Shown: positions 8,737-17,816 of the stretch, piece by piece
Position numbering within the stretch: position 1 is the first letter of the stretch
Layout: every line of letters begins with the position of its first letter
DNA from: Chloroflexota bacterium
GTDB taxonomy: Bacteria; Chloroflexota; Dehalococcoidia; SM23-28-2; RBG-16-64-32
Assembly (NCBI GenBank): GCA_022574655.1
Contig: JACZRQ010000013.1
Span: 1 to 40,000, forward strand
Direction: 5' to 3'
Length of the DNA: 40,000 nt
Notes under the pieces: generated by a model
What the model was told of the DNA's origin: nothing
The model's input: only the letters and a program-made list of their open reading frames with translations
The model's database searches: none
Position numbers and translations under genes: made by a program

Positions 8737-10071
8737 ATGGATGACAGGAGCAGCAGCGCTGAGTACGTCCTTCAGATGGTGAAGGAGCACGACGTCAAGT
8801 TCATCCGCCTCTGGTTCACAGACATACTGGGCTCGCTGAAGAGCGTCGCGATCACCGACGCTGAGCTGGCCGACTCACTGGCAGACGGAACCGGCTTCGA
8901 CGGCTCATCGATCGAAGGTTTCGCCCGCATCGACGAATCCGACATGATCGCGATGCCCGACCCGTCGACGTTCGCGCTGATCCCCTGGCGGCCGATGGAG
9001 AAGCGCGTCGCGCGCATGTTCTGCGACGTCCTCCACACCGACGGCACGCCGTTCGAAGGCGATCCGCGCTACGTCCTGCGGCGAAACCTGAAGCGCGCCG
9101 CGGACCTGGGATACACGTTCTACGTAGGCCCGGAGCTGGAGTTCTTCTACTTCGCATCTTCAGACGAACCGAAAGTCCTCGACGCCGGCGGCTACTTCGA
9201 CCTGACGCCGCTCGACGCCGGGACCGACCTCCGCCGCGAAACCGTCCTCACGCTCGAGGAGCTGGGCATACAGGTCGAGGCGTCGCACCATGAGGTGGCG
9301 CCGTCGCAGCACGAGATCGACCTCCGCTACACGGACGCCCTGACGATGGCGGACAACACGATGACGTACCGCCTGGCGGTGAAGGAGATCGCGCTGAAGA
9401 ACGACGTCTACGCCACGTTCATGCCGAAGCCGCTGCGCGACGAGAACGGATCGGGCATGCACGTCCACCAGTCGCTGTTCAAGGGCGAACGAAACGCCTT
9501 CTTCGACGCCAACGCCGAGTACGACCTGTCGGCGACCGCCAGGAGCTACATCGCCGGCCTGCTGAAGCACGCGCAGGAGTTCACGATCGTCGCCAGCCAG
9601 TGGGTGAACTCGTACAAGCGCCTCGTCCCCGGCTACGAAGCCCCCGTGTACCTCTCATGGGCGCGGCGCAACCGCTCGGACCTGATCCGCATACCGGACC
9701 ACAAGCCCGGCAACGAGAACGCCGTGCGCATCGAGTACCGCGGCGCCGACCCCGCCTGCAACCCGTACCTGGTGTTCTCGGCGATGCTGGCGGCCGGTCT
9801 GGCCGGCATCGAGAAGGACTACCCGTGTCCGGAGCCGACCGAGGGCAACGTCTTCGAAATGACCGAGGAGGAGCAGAAGGAGCGCGGCATCGAGCACCTT
9901 CCCGGCAGCCTCTGGGAAGCGATCGAATACGCCGAGGGCAGCGAACTACTGAAAAGCTGTCTCGGCGATCACCTGTTTGAGAGCCTGATGACCAGCAAGA
10001 AGATCGAGTGGAGCAACTTCCGCCGCGAGGTGACGGACTACGAGCTGAAGCGGTACCTGCCGACGCTATAG
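8737..10071 (+). CDS. Second glutamine synthetase, GSI-alpha-like
   Basis: The 444-residue GS family protein lies 97 bases after glnA with its own AGAAGGAGG site. It keeps catalytic motifs: GFDGSSIEGF (about 49-58), [49 protein letters not shown] and the RIEYRGADPACNPYL segment. It lacks the beta-type insertion, going from GGYFDL straight to TPLD, and at the AMPylation loop has NVFEMTEEE with Phe in place of Tyr. Both are typical of the alpha subgroup, which is not adenylylated but often feedback-inhibited or controlled by a regulator. No 11-bp repeats precede it, so it may be read from the glnA promoter. A related role such as gamma-glutamyl-amine ligation is possible but the motifs favour true GS. 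Confidence 0.9.
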   Translation: MDDRSSSAEYVLQMVKEHDVKFIRLWFTDILGSLKSVAITDAELADSLADGTGFDGSSIEGFARIDESDMIAMPDPSTFALIPWRPMEKRVARMFCDVLHTDGTPFEGDPRYVLRRNLKRAADLGYTFYVGPELEFFYFASSDEPKVLDAGGYFDLTPLDAGTDLRRETVLTLEELGIQVEASHHEVAPSQHEIDLRYTDALTMADNTMTYRLAVKEIALKNDVYATFMPKPLRDENGSGMHVHQSLFKGERNAFFDANAEYDLSATARSYIAGLLKHAQEFTIVASQWVNSYKRLVPGYEAPVYLSWARRNRSDLIRIPDHKPGNENAVRIEYRGADPACNPYLVFSAMLAAGLAGIEKDYPCPEPTEGNVFEMTEEEQKERGIEHLPGSLWEAIEYAEGSELLKSCLGDHLFESLMTSKKIEWSNFRREVTDYELKRYLPTL

Positions 10072-10227
10072 GGCGCGCAGTTTGTTTGGTAAAAAGGGTT
10101 GTCGCTAGAAGCGTGATTCGGGAAGTGGAATGCTGGGTAGCGTGTAGTGGTTGATCGGTACGTGTTCCGCGATGCGCAAGTGAAGTTGGTTGGCGCTGAT
10201 AAACTCGCCCGCTCTTGGAGTGGATCG

Positions 10228-10989
10228 CTATGTCTCTGGCGCATGAACTGACCAGCTGCGCCATCGCCGAATCATCGGAAGCAGCCTCATTTCACTATCA
10301 GGTTCAGATTCTAGACTGAATCGGAACTCCCGTTCGGACATGTTGCTTGCTTTCAGCAACACCCACACTTCGTATCTACTGCCCATTCGCCGTTCCGCGT
10401 TGTAGTCACCGACAAACCTGCTGTTATCCCATCGGAAGAATCCTGGCTCGCCAACGTAATTGACCCCAATATCAAGTGTGGCTTCTTGCCCGTTCGGTGG
10501 GAGATCAATCCGATCCAACTCCCATTTCTCTCCAAGGTCTTCGGCCTCTTTCTGGTCTGACCACCTTCCCATCCAGCTCTCGACAAGTCCACCGGAGTCG
10601 CGCAGCTCAATCCGCGCGGACAGATCCTTAGCAACCGACTCATCCCCGGATGGATCATGAGCGCGATTCTGCACCCGAATGCGATGGAAGCTCCCCCGCT
10701 TTGTTTCAGTCTTCCAGTTTCCATTGGCGTGCTGATACCGAATGGTCACCGGGTTCGTCGCGGGCGATAAGCCTGAGTATTCCACCCGCGGCCTCGGGTC
10801 CAGAAATATCTGTCCTTCCCGAACGACGGTGAGAGCCACAAATGCGCCTAGAGCAACAAACGCTATAGCGCGGATCGCATCAACATCCGCCCCAAGTGCG
10901 CTTTCTCCCGTGAAGTCGAAGGCGATCGCAATCGCGGCTACAACAGCTGCCACGACACGACCGACAACGAATAGGAGCGCCCTAAGCAC
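10228..10989 (-). CDS. Membrane-anchored protein of unknown function
   Basis: The 253-residue product starts with two hydrophobic segments (about residues 5-26 and 40-57), separated by an acidic loop, and continues as a soluble domain of nearly 200 residues. That domain has alternating polar/hydrophobic strands (VEYSGLSP, VTIRYQHANGNWKTE, ARIELRDSGG, ATLDIGVNYV, YEVWVLLKAS, EFRFSL), suggesting an immunoglobulin-like beta fold. I know no family for it. Base composition is visibly less GC-rich than in the nearby glnA and nuo genes, with more AGA/TCA-type codons, so it may have been acquired. It converges on the glutamine synthetase gene and has no operon partner. Confidence 0.6.
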   Translation of the reverse strand: MLRALLFVVGRVVAAVVAAIAIAFDFTGESALGADVDAIRAIAFVALGAFVALTVVREGQIFLDPRPRVEYSGLSPATNPVTIRYQHANGNWKTETKRGSFHRIRVQNRAHDPSGDESVAKDLSARIELRDSGGLVESWMGRWSDQKEAEDLGEKWELDRIDLPPNGQEATLDIGVNYVGEPGFFRWDNSRFVGDYNAERRMGSRYEVWVLLKASNMSEREFRFSLESEPDSEMRLLPMIRRWRSWSVHAPET

Positions 10990-11217
10990 GTCCCAACAAT
11001 ACGACCGGCATCATTCATCGGCAAGCGGATGCCGCCCTGTTGTAAACAAATTGTAAAAAGGCGTTAGCAGACGCTCATTCGGCGTTATCAACATTGAGCC
11101 AGACACGCCCGCCGCATACATTCGAAGCAGGATCGAAGCATGATTCACGCTCGATCTTGAAACAACGAATGTAACGACCCAAGCCATCGGCACATCATCT
11201 TGGGAAGAAGAGGCGGA
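10990..11217. other. Divergent spacer with a TTGTAAA direct repeat
   Basis: No gene is seen in these 228 bases between the minus-strand membrane protein and the plus-strand small protein. TTGTAAA occurs at 11040-11046 and again at 11051-11057, 11 bp apart, and GCGTTA occurs at 11061 and 11082. These could be operator half-sites, but nothing ties them to a regulator. Confidence 0.35.
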
Positions 11218-11457
11218 ATGCTGGTAAAAGACTCCAAGCAGTCAGAATCCAAGCTCCTCGAGCTAGTTGAGGACACGACGTCCCAGCTCGCCAAGGACTT
11301 CGACGGCCGGCTTGAGCCCGGCATCATCCGGCAGGTGGTCACAGAGGTGTTCGAGTCCCTGCGAGGATCGACCGTCCCCGACTTCGTCCCCTTGTTCGTC
11401 TACCGCTCCGCCCGCGAGCGGCTGACCGCGCTCGAACGCAGCGCCGCGCAAGCGTAG
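11218..11457 (+). CDS. Small three-helix-bundle protein
   Basis: A 79-residue soluble, helical protein. ATG 11218 is chosen because a purine-rich AAGAAGAGG site ends a few bases upstream. The sequence reads as three helices: about 10-27 (SKLLELVEDTTSQLAKDF), 34-48 (GIIRQVVTEVFESLR) and 56-78 (PDFVPLFVYRSARERLTALE). The turn VPDFVPLFVYRSARERL resembles small actinobacterial and chloroflexal proteins annotated as three-helix bundle dimerisation domains, whose function is unknown. A hairpin follows the stop codon. Family assignment is from memory of the pattern and moderately sure; that it is a real gene is likely. Confidence 0.6.
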   Translation: MLVKDSKQSESKLLELVEDTTSQLAKDFDGRLEPGIIRQVVTEVFESLRGSTVPDFVPLFVYRSARERLTALERSAAQA

Positions 11458-11478
11458 AGCCTTCGGGCCTTCGGCTCT
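11456..11478. terminator. Hairpin between convergent genes
   Basis: AGAGCC and GGCTCT form a 6-bp stem around an 11-base loop, with partly pairing flanks (GTAG/CTAC). It overlaps the end of the small helical gene and lies before the end of nuoN from the other side. There is no T-run, so intrinsic termination is uncertain. Confidence 0.4.
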
Positions 11479-11544
11479 CTACTTCGAACGTCTCGCCCAA
11501 ACGCCAGTCAGACTGAACCCTGACCCCCATGTGGAGTGCGCCGC

Positions 11545-13023
11545 CTAACGCTGGCTGACGACGCCGGCGTTCTCAACGAACGTCGTAAAGATCGAAGCCG
11601 TGCTGTCGTCCACAAGCTCGAACACCGGCGCCGGGTAGAGACCCACGAAGAACACACCGCCGATCAGAAGAGCGATCGCACCGTATTCCGGCCAGGGAGT
11701 CGGGAAACGCCCCAGGGACTCGGGCTTGCCGACGTACATCTGTCTGATGATGACGAGATAGTAGTAGAGCGAGACGAAGCTCATCGTCACACCCACGCCC
11801 GCGAGCCAGAGGAGGTCCGCCTCGGCCGCGGCCTGGAAGAGGATGAACTTGGTCACGAACCCGGCGAAGAGCGGCATGCCGGACAGCGAGAAGAGCGCGA
11901 TAGTGAGCGACAGCGCGAGGAACGGCGCGCGCTCTGCTAGCCCAGCAAAGTCGGCGATCTCCTCCTTGCCGGTCCAGTTGTAGAAGACGATCACGCAGAC
12001 GAACGCCGCCACGTTCGTGATCACGTAGCCGACGAGGTGCAGGACCAGAGCGCTCCCCGCCTCCGGTGAAAGCGCCGCGATGCCGATCAGCAGATAACCG
12101 ACCTGACCGATGCTGGAGTAGGCGAGCAGCCGCTTGATGTTGTGCTGCTGAATCGCCACGAGGTTCCCTAACACCATCGTCGCTACCGCAAGGGCGGCGA
12201 TGAAGTAACGCCAATCGTCGACCAGCGGACCGAACGCCTGCGTAAACAGCTTCAGGAAGAACGCGAAGCCCGCCGCCTTTGAGATCGCCGCGACGAACGC
12301 GGTGATAGGCAGCGGCGCGCCCTCGTAGGCGTCCGGCGTCCAGAGGTGGAACGGCACGGCGGCGACCTTGAAGCCGAGCCCGCCGATCATCAGCGAGAGA
12401 CCGAAGAACATCGCCATGCTGATGTCGCTCGTGTCGCCACTGAGTGCCTCGCCGATCGCGGCGTAGTGCGTCGAGCCCGTCACGCCATAGATGAAGCCGA
12501 CACCGTAGAGGAAGATCGCGGACGAGAAGGCGCCGAGCAGCATGTACTTCAAGCCACCCTCGTTCGAGCGCGGCTCGAACTTGGCGAAGGAGACGAGGAC
12601 GTAGAGGCTGAAGCTCAACAGCTCGAGCGATATGTACGCCGTGAGAATCTCGCGCGACGCCGCCATGCCATTCGCACCGACGACGGCGAGCAAGATCAAG
12701 GCGTAGTACTCGCCCGGATGCAGCAAGCGGTCGTTTACGTATCGGGCGGAGGCGAGGCAGGCGAAGACGCCGATGAGACCGAAGAAGACGCGGAACATCG
12801 TCGTGTAGTCGTTGATATCGATGATTCCCGCGAAGTCTGTCGAGTTATCGATCCAGATCAGCGAGACGAGGGTAGCGACCAGCGCGCCGGCGGCGGCGAG
12901 GTAGCCGAGCTGGACCTTGCCGATGCGGTCCGAGAACAGCGACAGCAGTACGATCGCTCCGGCCCAGGCGACGAGGATGTACTCGGGTGTGAGTAGCGCC
13001 CACTCGAAGTTCAGTTCTTCCAT
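11545..13023 (-). CDS. nuoN: NADH-quinone oxidoreductase subunit N
   Basis: Antiporter-like proton-pumping subunit of the complex I membrane arm; 492 residues, about 14 membrane segments. The conserved helix-5 Glu appears in YISLELLSFSLYVL (about residue 130) and the broken-helix region in PFHLWTPDAYEGAPLPITAF with the following Lys in AAISKAAGF (about 222-252). It is the last gene of the operon; its ATG directly follows the nuoM stop (TAGATG). Length and order are normal. Confidence 0.96.
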   Translation of the reverse strand: MEELNFEWALLTPEYILVAWAGAIVLLSLFSDRIGKVQLGYLAAAGALVATLVSLIWIDNSTDFAGIIDINDYTTMFRVFFGLIGVFACLASARYVNDRLLHPGEYYALILLAVVGANGMAASREILTAYISLELLSFSLYVLVSFAKFEPRSNEGGLKYMLLGAFSSAIFLYGVGFIYGVTGSTHYAAIGEALSGDTSDISMAMFFGLSLMIGGLGFKVAAVPFHLWTPDAYEGAPLPITAFVAAISKAAGFAFFLKLFTQAFGPLVDDWRYFIAALAVATMVLGNLVAIQQHNIKRLLAYSSIGQVGYLLIGIAALSPEAGSALVLHLVGYVITNVAAFVCVIVFYNWTGKEEIADFAGLAERAPFLALSLTIALFSLSGMPLFAGFVTKFILFQAAAEADLLWLAGVGVTMSFVSLYYYLVIIRQMYVGKPESLGRFPTPWPEYGAIALLIGGVFFVGLYPAPVFELVDDSTASIFTTFVENAGVVSQR

Positions 13024-14526
13024 CTAACCTATCGCCTGAATCGCACTAACGGTGTCCGAGATGCGGTCCACGAACGGCGCCGGCCAGAGACCCATGAATA
13101 AGAGGAAGCTGATCAGTGTGGCAGCAGCCACCTGCTCGCCGATCCGCATCTCCTTGAGACCCTCCCACTTTTCGTTCAGAGGGCCGAAGTAGGCGAGCGC
13201 CAGCATACGCAGAATGTACGTCGCGCTGATGGCGGCGGCGATGATCCCGAGCACGCCCGCCCACTCGTAGCCGGACTGGAAAGTACCGACGAAGATATGG
13301 AACTCCGCCACGAACCCGGCCAACCCGGGTAACCCGATCGAAGACAGCCCGGCGATCGCCCAGAAAGCGGAATGCCGAGGCATCTTCTTGGCGATGCCTC
13401 CGAATTTAGTCATGTCGCGCGTGTGGGCCTGGTCGTAAACGGCACCGACGCTGGTGAACATGAGGGCCGTCATCGCGCCGTGGGCGAACATCTGCAGGAC
13501 CGCGCCGGTGACGCCGATGTCGCTCAAGGTGGCGAGCCCCATGAGAACGAAGCCCATATGACTGACGCTGGAGTACCCGACCATGTACTTGAAGTCCGTC
13601 TGGGTCATGGCCGCAATGGCGCCGTACAATGCGCCGGCGACGCCCAGCGTCATCATCACCGGCGCCCAGAACTCCGCGCCCTCCGGGAACAACGTGATGC
13701 CGACACGCAAAATGCCGAAGGCGCCGAGCTTCATCAACACGCCCGCGTGCAGCATCGATACGGCTGTAGGCGCGGCGACGTGGCCGTCGGGCGACCAGGT
13801 ATGCAGCGGCCACATGCCGGCAAGGACGCCGAAACCGATCATATAGAACGGGAAGAACGTCTTCTGGAACGTCGGATCGTAGGCGACCTCACTCAAGGCC
13901 GGTAAGTCGAATGTGCCGAGTCCCGCCTCCACAAACGTCGCCATCATGGCGATGAAGATGAGGACACTGCCGCCGACGAGGAACAGCGTCAGCTTCATCG
14001 CCCCGTACTCTTTGGTTCGCGTGAAGGTGCCGAAGTTGGTGCTTGACCCCCAGACAGCGATGAGCAGGTACATGGGCAGTACCGCGACTTCGTACCAGAA
14101 GAACAGGAAGAAGAGGTCGTGCGAGAGGAAGACGCCGTAGACGCCGCTCACGAGCAGGAACAGCAGTACGAAGTAGTCTTTCACTCGGTGGGTGATGTTC
14201 CAGGACACGAAGACGCCGGCGAAGATCACCAGTCCGTTCAGCAGCACTAGCGGCGCGCCAATGCCGTCGAGCCCGAGATGGAACGTGATCCCATCCTCGC
14301 CGAAGAACCCAATGTTAGAGATCCAGTCCCACTGCAGCTCGTAGCGAAGCCCGCTGCCACCGTCGAACTGGTATACGAAGAAGGCAACCAGTGACAGAGC
14401 GAACAGGGTGCTGGCAACGAGTAGCGCAAGGTAGCGCGAGAGCTGAGGATAACGCGACGGCATGATCATGAACAGCGGTCCCGACCCGGCCGAGATCGCG
14501 ATGAGAGCAAAAAGTACGATATTCAT
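13024..14526 (-). CDS. nuoM: NADH-quinone oxidoreductase subunit M
   Basis: Second antiporter-like subunit, 500 residues, about 14 membrane segments. Key features are the helix-5 Glu in FFWYEVAVLPMYLL (about residue 145) and HTWSPDGHVAAPTAVSMLHAGVLMKLG (cited in parts: SPDGHVAAPTAVS, then LHAGVLMKLG) with the pumping Lys. It lies 2 bases after nuoL and abuts nuoN, so it is translated from the same message. Nothing unusual is seen. Confidence 0.96.
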   Translation of the reverse strand: MNIVLFALIAISAGSGPLFMIMPSRYPQLSRYLALLVASTLFALSLVAFFVYQFDGGSGLRYELQWDWISNIGFFGEDGITFHLGLDGIGAPLVLLNGLVIFAGVFVSWNITHRVKDYFVLLFLLVSGVYGVFLSHDLFFLFFWYEVAVLPMYLLIAVWGSSTNFGTFTRTKEYGAMKLTLFLVGGSVLIFIAMMATFVEAGLGTFDLPALSEVAYDPTFQKTFFPFYMIGFGVLAGMWPLHTWSPDGHVAAPTAVSMLHAGVLMKLGAFGILRVGITLFPEGAEFWAPVMMTLGVAGALYGAIAAMTQTDFKYMVGYSSVSHMGFVLMGLATLSDIGVTGAVLQMFAHGAMTALMFTSVGAVYDQAHTRDMTKFGGIAKKMPRHSAFWAIAGLSSIGLPGLAGFVAEFHIFVGTFQSGYEWAGVLGIIAAAISATYILRMLALAYFGPLNEKWEGLKEMRIGEQVAAATLISFLLFMGLWPAPFVDRISDTVSAIQAIG

Positions 14527-14528
14527 GC

Positions 14529-16427
14529 TTACGCCTTCACGATCAGGAACACTAAGGCGAGAATGATAACTCCGCTCGAGATCGCGAGCGCGTAGTTAGG
14601 GAGCTTCCCCGTGCTCGTGAACTTCAGCTGCCAGCCCGCTAACAGCGCCAGTGCAGCCGACCCGTCGACCCCGGTGTCGTTGACGATGTTGCGGTCGAAC
14701 CACGACACGATAGAGCTTCCAGTGAGAACGACGCGGTCGATAACGAACTGGTAGACGTGATCGATGTAGAAGCGGTTGTAGAGAACGTTGTACACCGGTC
14801 TGAACAACTCTCCCATACGCGTCGCGGGCACGGCGTCGTTGGCCCAGAAGACGTAGCCGACCATCATGCCCCCCGCGCCCAGCACGGTCGAGAGGACGAC
14901 GATGTCCCAGTTGAACTCGAACTCCTCGGCATGTTCCAAGAAGACGAACTCCCCGAACCCGCCCGGAAACCCCATCGCTTCACCTACACCGCTAAACACG
15001 ACGAAACCGCTGATCGCCGCCAGCACAGCGAGGATGAGCAGCGGAACCGTCATCGCCGGCTCTGCGTCGTGGGCGTGCTTTCGCGACTCCGGATCGCGCG
15101 ACTTGAAGAGGAACGTGCGGATGAACAATCGGGTCATGAAGAGCGACGTAATGAACACGCTCAACAACATCAACCCATAGACACCGGCATTCTGGCCGAC
15201 CTCAGTGAAGTGCAGAATCTCGTCCTTCGCCCAGAAGCCGGCAAGCGGCACGATCCCGATCATCGCCAGCGTTCCCACGGCAAACGTCACGGTCGTCAAC
15301 GGCATCCTCGATGCCAGCCCGCCAAGCTCATCAAGCTCCTGCTTCTCCGTCGCGTGAATGACCGACCCGGCGCCGAGGAAGAGCAACGCCTTGAAGAAGG
15401 CGTGTACGAACAGGTAGAGCATGGCCGCAGTGACAGAATGTGATCCGAGCGCCACCATCATCAGTCCGAGGCTGTTCAGCGTAGAGTAGGCGATCACGCG
15501 CTTTATATCTGTCGCCGCCAGGCCCATGGTTGCGGAGATCAGCACCGTCGTCAGACCCAGCCCAGTCACAACGTTGAGCGCGATCGGGTCCGCCAGCTCG
15601 AACAGCGGCAGCATACGCGCGACCAGATAGACGCCGGCTACCACCATTGTCGCCGCGTGGATGAGAGCGGATACAGGGGTCGGGCCCTCCATCGCATCCG
15701 GAAGCCAGACGTGAAGCGGGAACTGCCCCGACTTACCGACCGCGCCAGCGAACAAGAAGAGTACCGCCACCGTGAGATAAGTCGCGCCGTAACCGCCCGC
15801 CTCCGCGAACTCAAATATCTCCGAGATGTCGAACGTGCCGGCCTCGCGCCAGAGCATGAGGATTCCGATCAGCAGTCCGACATCGCCGATTCTCGTCGTG
15901 ATGAACGCCTTCTTGGCCGCCTCCGCTGCAGCTCGCTTCTCCCACCAGAAGCCAATCAGGAGGAACGAACAGAAACCGACGCCCTCCCAAGCGGCGTACA
16001 GAAGCAGCAGGTTGTCCGCCAGAACTAGCGTCAGCATCGCCGCCACGAATAGGGACATCACCGCGAAATACCAACCGTAGCGGGGGTCGCCCCTCATGTA
16101 GCCGACGGAGTAGATCTGCACCATCAACGCCACGAAGCTGACGACCGCCAGCATGACAATCGTTATCTGGTCCGTGAAGAAGCCGAGTCGTATCTCGAAG
16201 TCGCCGAACGATACCCATTCCCAGCTCTTCTCCCCACCGGTGAATCCAGGCTCGTCGACGACGTCCAAGAGGTCGGCGAGAACGAAGAAGAAGAGAACGA
16301 ACGAAGCGGCGATCGCCCCGATCGCGACCCAGTCACCCTTCCGCGGCAGGTACTTCCCGACGAGCGTGATCACTACGAACGCCGCCGCCGGAAGCGCGGG
16401 TATGAGCCAGGCTTGTTCCATGCCCAT
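14529..16427 (-). CDS. nuoL: NADH-quinone oxidoreductase subunit L
   Basis: Distal antiporter-like subunit of 632 residues with the C-terminal lateral helix typical of NuoL. Visible residues include Glu148 in WEGVGFCSF, Lys232 in GKSGQFPLHVWLPDAMEG, and the following PTPVSALIHAAT (249-260). The C-terminal part, after about 480, has an amphipathic stretch and a final membrane anchor (ISSGVIILALVFLIV). The first two Met codons (16427, 16421) are both possible starts. It follows nuoK after 10 bases. Confidence 0.96.
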   Translation of the reverse strand: MGMEQAWLIPALPAAAFVVITLVGKYLPRKGDWVAIGAIAASFVLFFFVLADLLDVVDEPGFTGGEKSWEWVSFGDFEIRLGFFTDQITIVMLAVVSFVALMVQIYSVGYMRGDPRYGWYFAVMSLFVAAMLTLVLADNLLLLYAAWEGVGFCSFLLIGFWWEKRAAAEAAKKAFITTRIGDVGLLIGILMLWREAGTFDISEIFEFAEAGGYGATYLTVAVLFLFAGAVGKSGQFPLHVWLPDAMEGPTPVSALIHAATMVVAGVYLVARMLPLFELADPIALNVVTGLGLTTVLISATMGLAATDIKRVIAYSTLNSLGLMMVALGSHSVTAAMLYLFVHAFFKALLFLGAGSVIHATEKQELDELGGLASRMPLTTVTFAVGTLAMIGIVPLAGFWAKDEILHFTEVGQNAGVYGLMLLSVFITSLFMTRLFIRTFLFKSRDPESRKHAHDAEPAMTVPLLILAVLAAISGFVVFSGVGEAMGFPGGFGEFVFLEHAEEFEFNWDIVVLSTVLGAGGMMVGYVFWANDAVPATRMGELFRPVYNVLYNRFYIDHVYQFVIDRVVLTGSSIVSWFDRNIVNDTGVDGSAALALLAGWQLKFTSTGKLPNYALAISSGVIILALVFLIVKA

Positions 16428-16437
16428 CAGTTCACGC

Positions 16438-16746
16438 CTACCACTTCAAAGCGTCCGCTTCATCGACGTTAGCCGTCTGGCGGTTGCGGTACAGACGCAA
16501 CACGATCGCCAGCGCGAGGCCGACCTCAGCCGCGGCGATCACGATTACGAATATCGCGAACACGAGGCCAGTGAACACCTCGGGCGATAGGTACACAGCG
16601 AAGGCGACGAAATTGATGCTGACCGCCTGCAGCATCAGCTCGACGGACATGAGAATCAGGAGAGCACTGCGGCGGGCAAGAACCCCGTACATCCCGATCG
16701 CGAACAGGATCGAACTCAACACAAGAAAGTTGTCGATCGGGATCAT
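16438..16746 (-). CDS. nuoK: NADH-quinone oxidoreductase subunit K
   Basis: Small three-helix membrane subunit, 102 residues, as usual for the family. It keeps both conserved membrane glutamates of the proton path: in LMSVELMLQA (about residue 36) and in IAAAEVGLAL (about residue 72). The ATG overlaps the nuoJ stop by four bases (ATGA), implying translational coupling. Confidence 0.95.
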   Translation of the reverse strand: MIPIDNFLVLSSILFAIGMYGVLARRSALLILMSVELMLQAVSINFVAFAVYLSPEVFTGLVFAIFVIVIAAAEVGLALAIVLRLYRNRQTANVDEADALKW

Positions 16747-17240
16747 TCGCCTTCCTCACCTCGCGCGAGGATGATCGCCCCTAGCAGTGCCACGATGAGC
16801 ACCAACGAGGCGATCTCGAACGGTATGGCCCAGTTAGTAAAGAGCAGGTTGCCGATCTCTTCGATCGACACGACAGTCGCTTCGTCGGTCTCCCCCGGCC
16901 ACTCAGTATCAAGGACCGCCACTATCGAGATGCCGCCGATCATGCCAGCTGCAACTGCGGCGAGCGGCCACTGAGGACCGTTCAAAGCGCGCGGCATGTC
17001 GCGAACCCGCGTGAGCATCATCGCGAAGAGAACAAGGATCGTGACGGCGCCGCCATATACGAGCACCTGAACGATGGCCAGAAACTCTGCTGCCAGCAAC
17101 ACGAAGACGCCGGCCACCGCCAGTAGCGAAAGAATCAGAAAGAGAGCGGAATGTACGACGTTCCGAGCAAGCACGACGCCAAGAGCGCCGATTACGGTAA
17201 TGCCGGCGACGACGTAGAAGATTCCCTCTTCGGGGCTCAT
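16743..17240 (-). CDS. nuoJ: NADH-quinone oxidoreductase subunit J
   Basis: Membrane subunit of 165 residues with five helices. The conserved segment LVYGGAVTILVLFAMML (about 60-76) holds the pi-bulge helix involved in coupling. An acidic periplasmic loop (about 115-130, WPGETDEATVV) separates helices 4 and 5. It overlaps nuoK by 4 bases and follows nuoI after 33 bases, the largest gap inside the operon. Confidence 0.94.
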   Translation of the reverse strand: MSPEEGIFYVVAGITVIGALGVVLARNVVHSALFLILSLLAVAGVFVLLAAEFLAIVQVLVYGGAVTILVLFAMMLTRVRDMPRALNGPQWPLAAVAAGMIGGISIVAVLDTEWPGETDEATVVSIEEIGNLLFTNWAIPFEIASLVLIVALLGAIILARGEEGE

Positions 17241-17273
17241 CGCCTTAAGGGTTCCCGGGTGCCAACGCTGGCT

Positions 17274-17816
17274 CTATCCCTCGCCGCCTTCCTTCTTCTC
17301 CGCCTCCTCTTTCTCATTTTTCGGCGTCCAGCCGGAATGGGCTACGCCCATCGGCTCGCGGAACGGGTCCTTCAGTTCTCCGGATTGAGACTGGCGTTCG
17401 AGGGCCGGCAAGTCCATCACCAGGTCCTGGCGGTCGTACCGGGACAGCTCGACACCCTCCCACGTGTTGTTCATCACAATCGCGTCGAAGTTACAGACCT
17501 CGACACAGATGTCACAGCGCATGCAGCGCGCATAGTCAATGTAGAACTCATCGACGATCTTCTTGCGGGTGCTCTTGCCTTCCGCATACTTCGGATTGTC
17601 CTTCATCGTTACCGTCATGCAGTCGACAGGGCAGTAGCGGGCACAGACCTGACAGCCAGTACAGAACGACTCATCTTTGTCAAAGTCCCAGAGCAAGATC
17701 GGGAATCCGCGTGACCGGTGCGGCAACTCCTTCTTCTCCGACGGATACTGTACTGTTACCGGCTTTCTGAACGCGGCACGAACTGTGGTTGCGGCTGCTT
17801 TGAGAATTCCGAGCAT
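17274..17816 (-). CDS. nuoI: NADH-quinone oxidoreductase subunit I (two 4Fe-4S clusters)
   Basis: Ferredoxin-like subunit carrying clusters N6a and N6b that hand electrons to NuoB; 180 residues. First cluster: Cys52, Cys55, Cys58 and Cys62, with an extra Cys66 in the usual last-ligand position (CTGCQVCARYCPVDC). Second: Cys98, Cys101, Cys104 and Cys108 (CMRCDICVEVCNFD). The C-terminal tail after 155 is charged and Lys/Glu-rich. Its ATG overlaps the nuoH stop by one base (TAATG). Confidence 0.96.
   Translation of the reverse strand: MLGILKAAATTVRAAFRKPVTVQYPSEKKELPHRSRGFPILLWDFDKDESFCTGCQVCARYCPVDCMTVTMKDNPKYAEGKSTRKKIVDEFYIDYARCMRCDICVEVCNFDAIVMNNTWEGVELSRYDRQDLVMDLPALERQSQSGELKDPFREPMGVAHSGWTPKNEKEEAEKKEGGEG

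Noticed and set aside
12346-12996. Plus-strand frames of about 200 codons opposite nuoN, nuoM and nuoL
   Set aside because: Composition is that of reverse-complemented membrane protein codons; the minus-strand genes are unambiguous.
11545-16427. nuoL/M/N as an Mrp-type antiporter operon
   Set aside because: They are contiguous with nuoA-K in standard order, and no mrp partner genes are seen.
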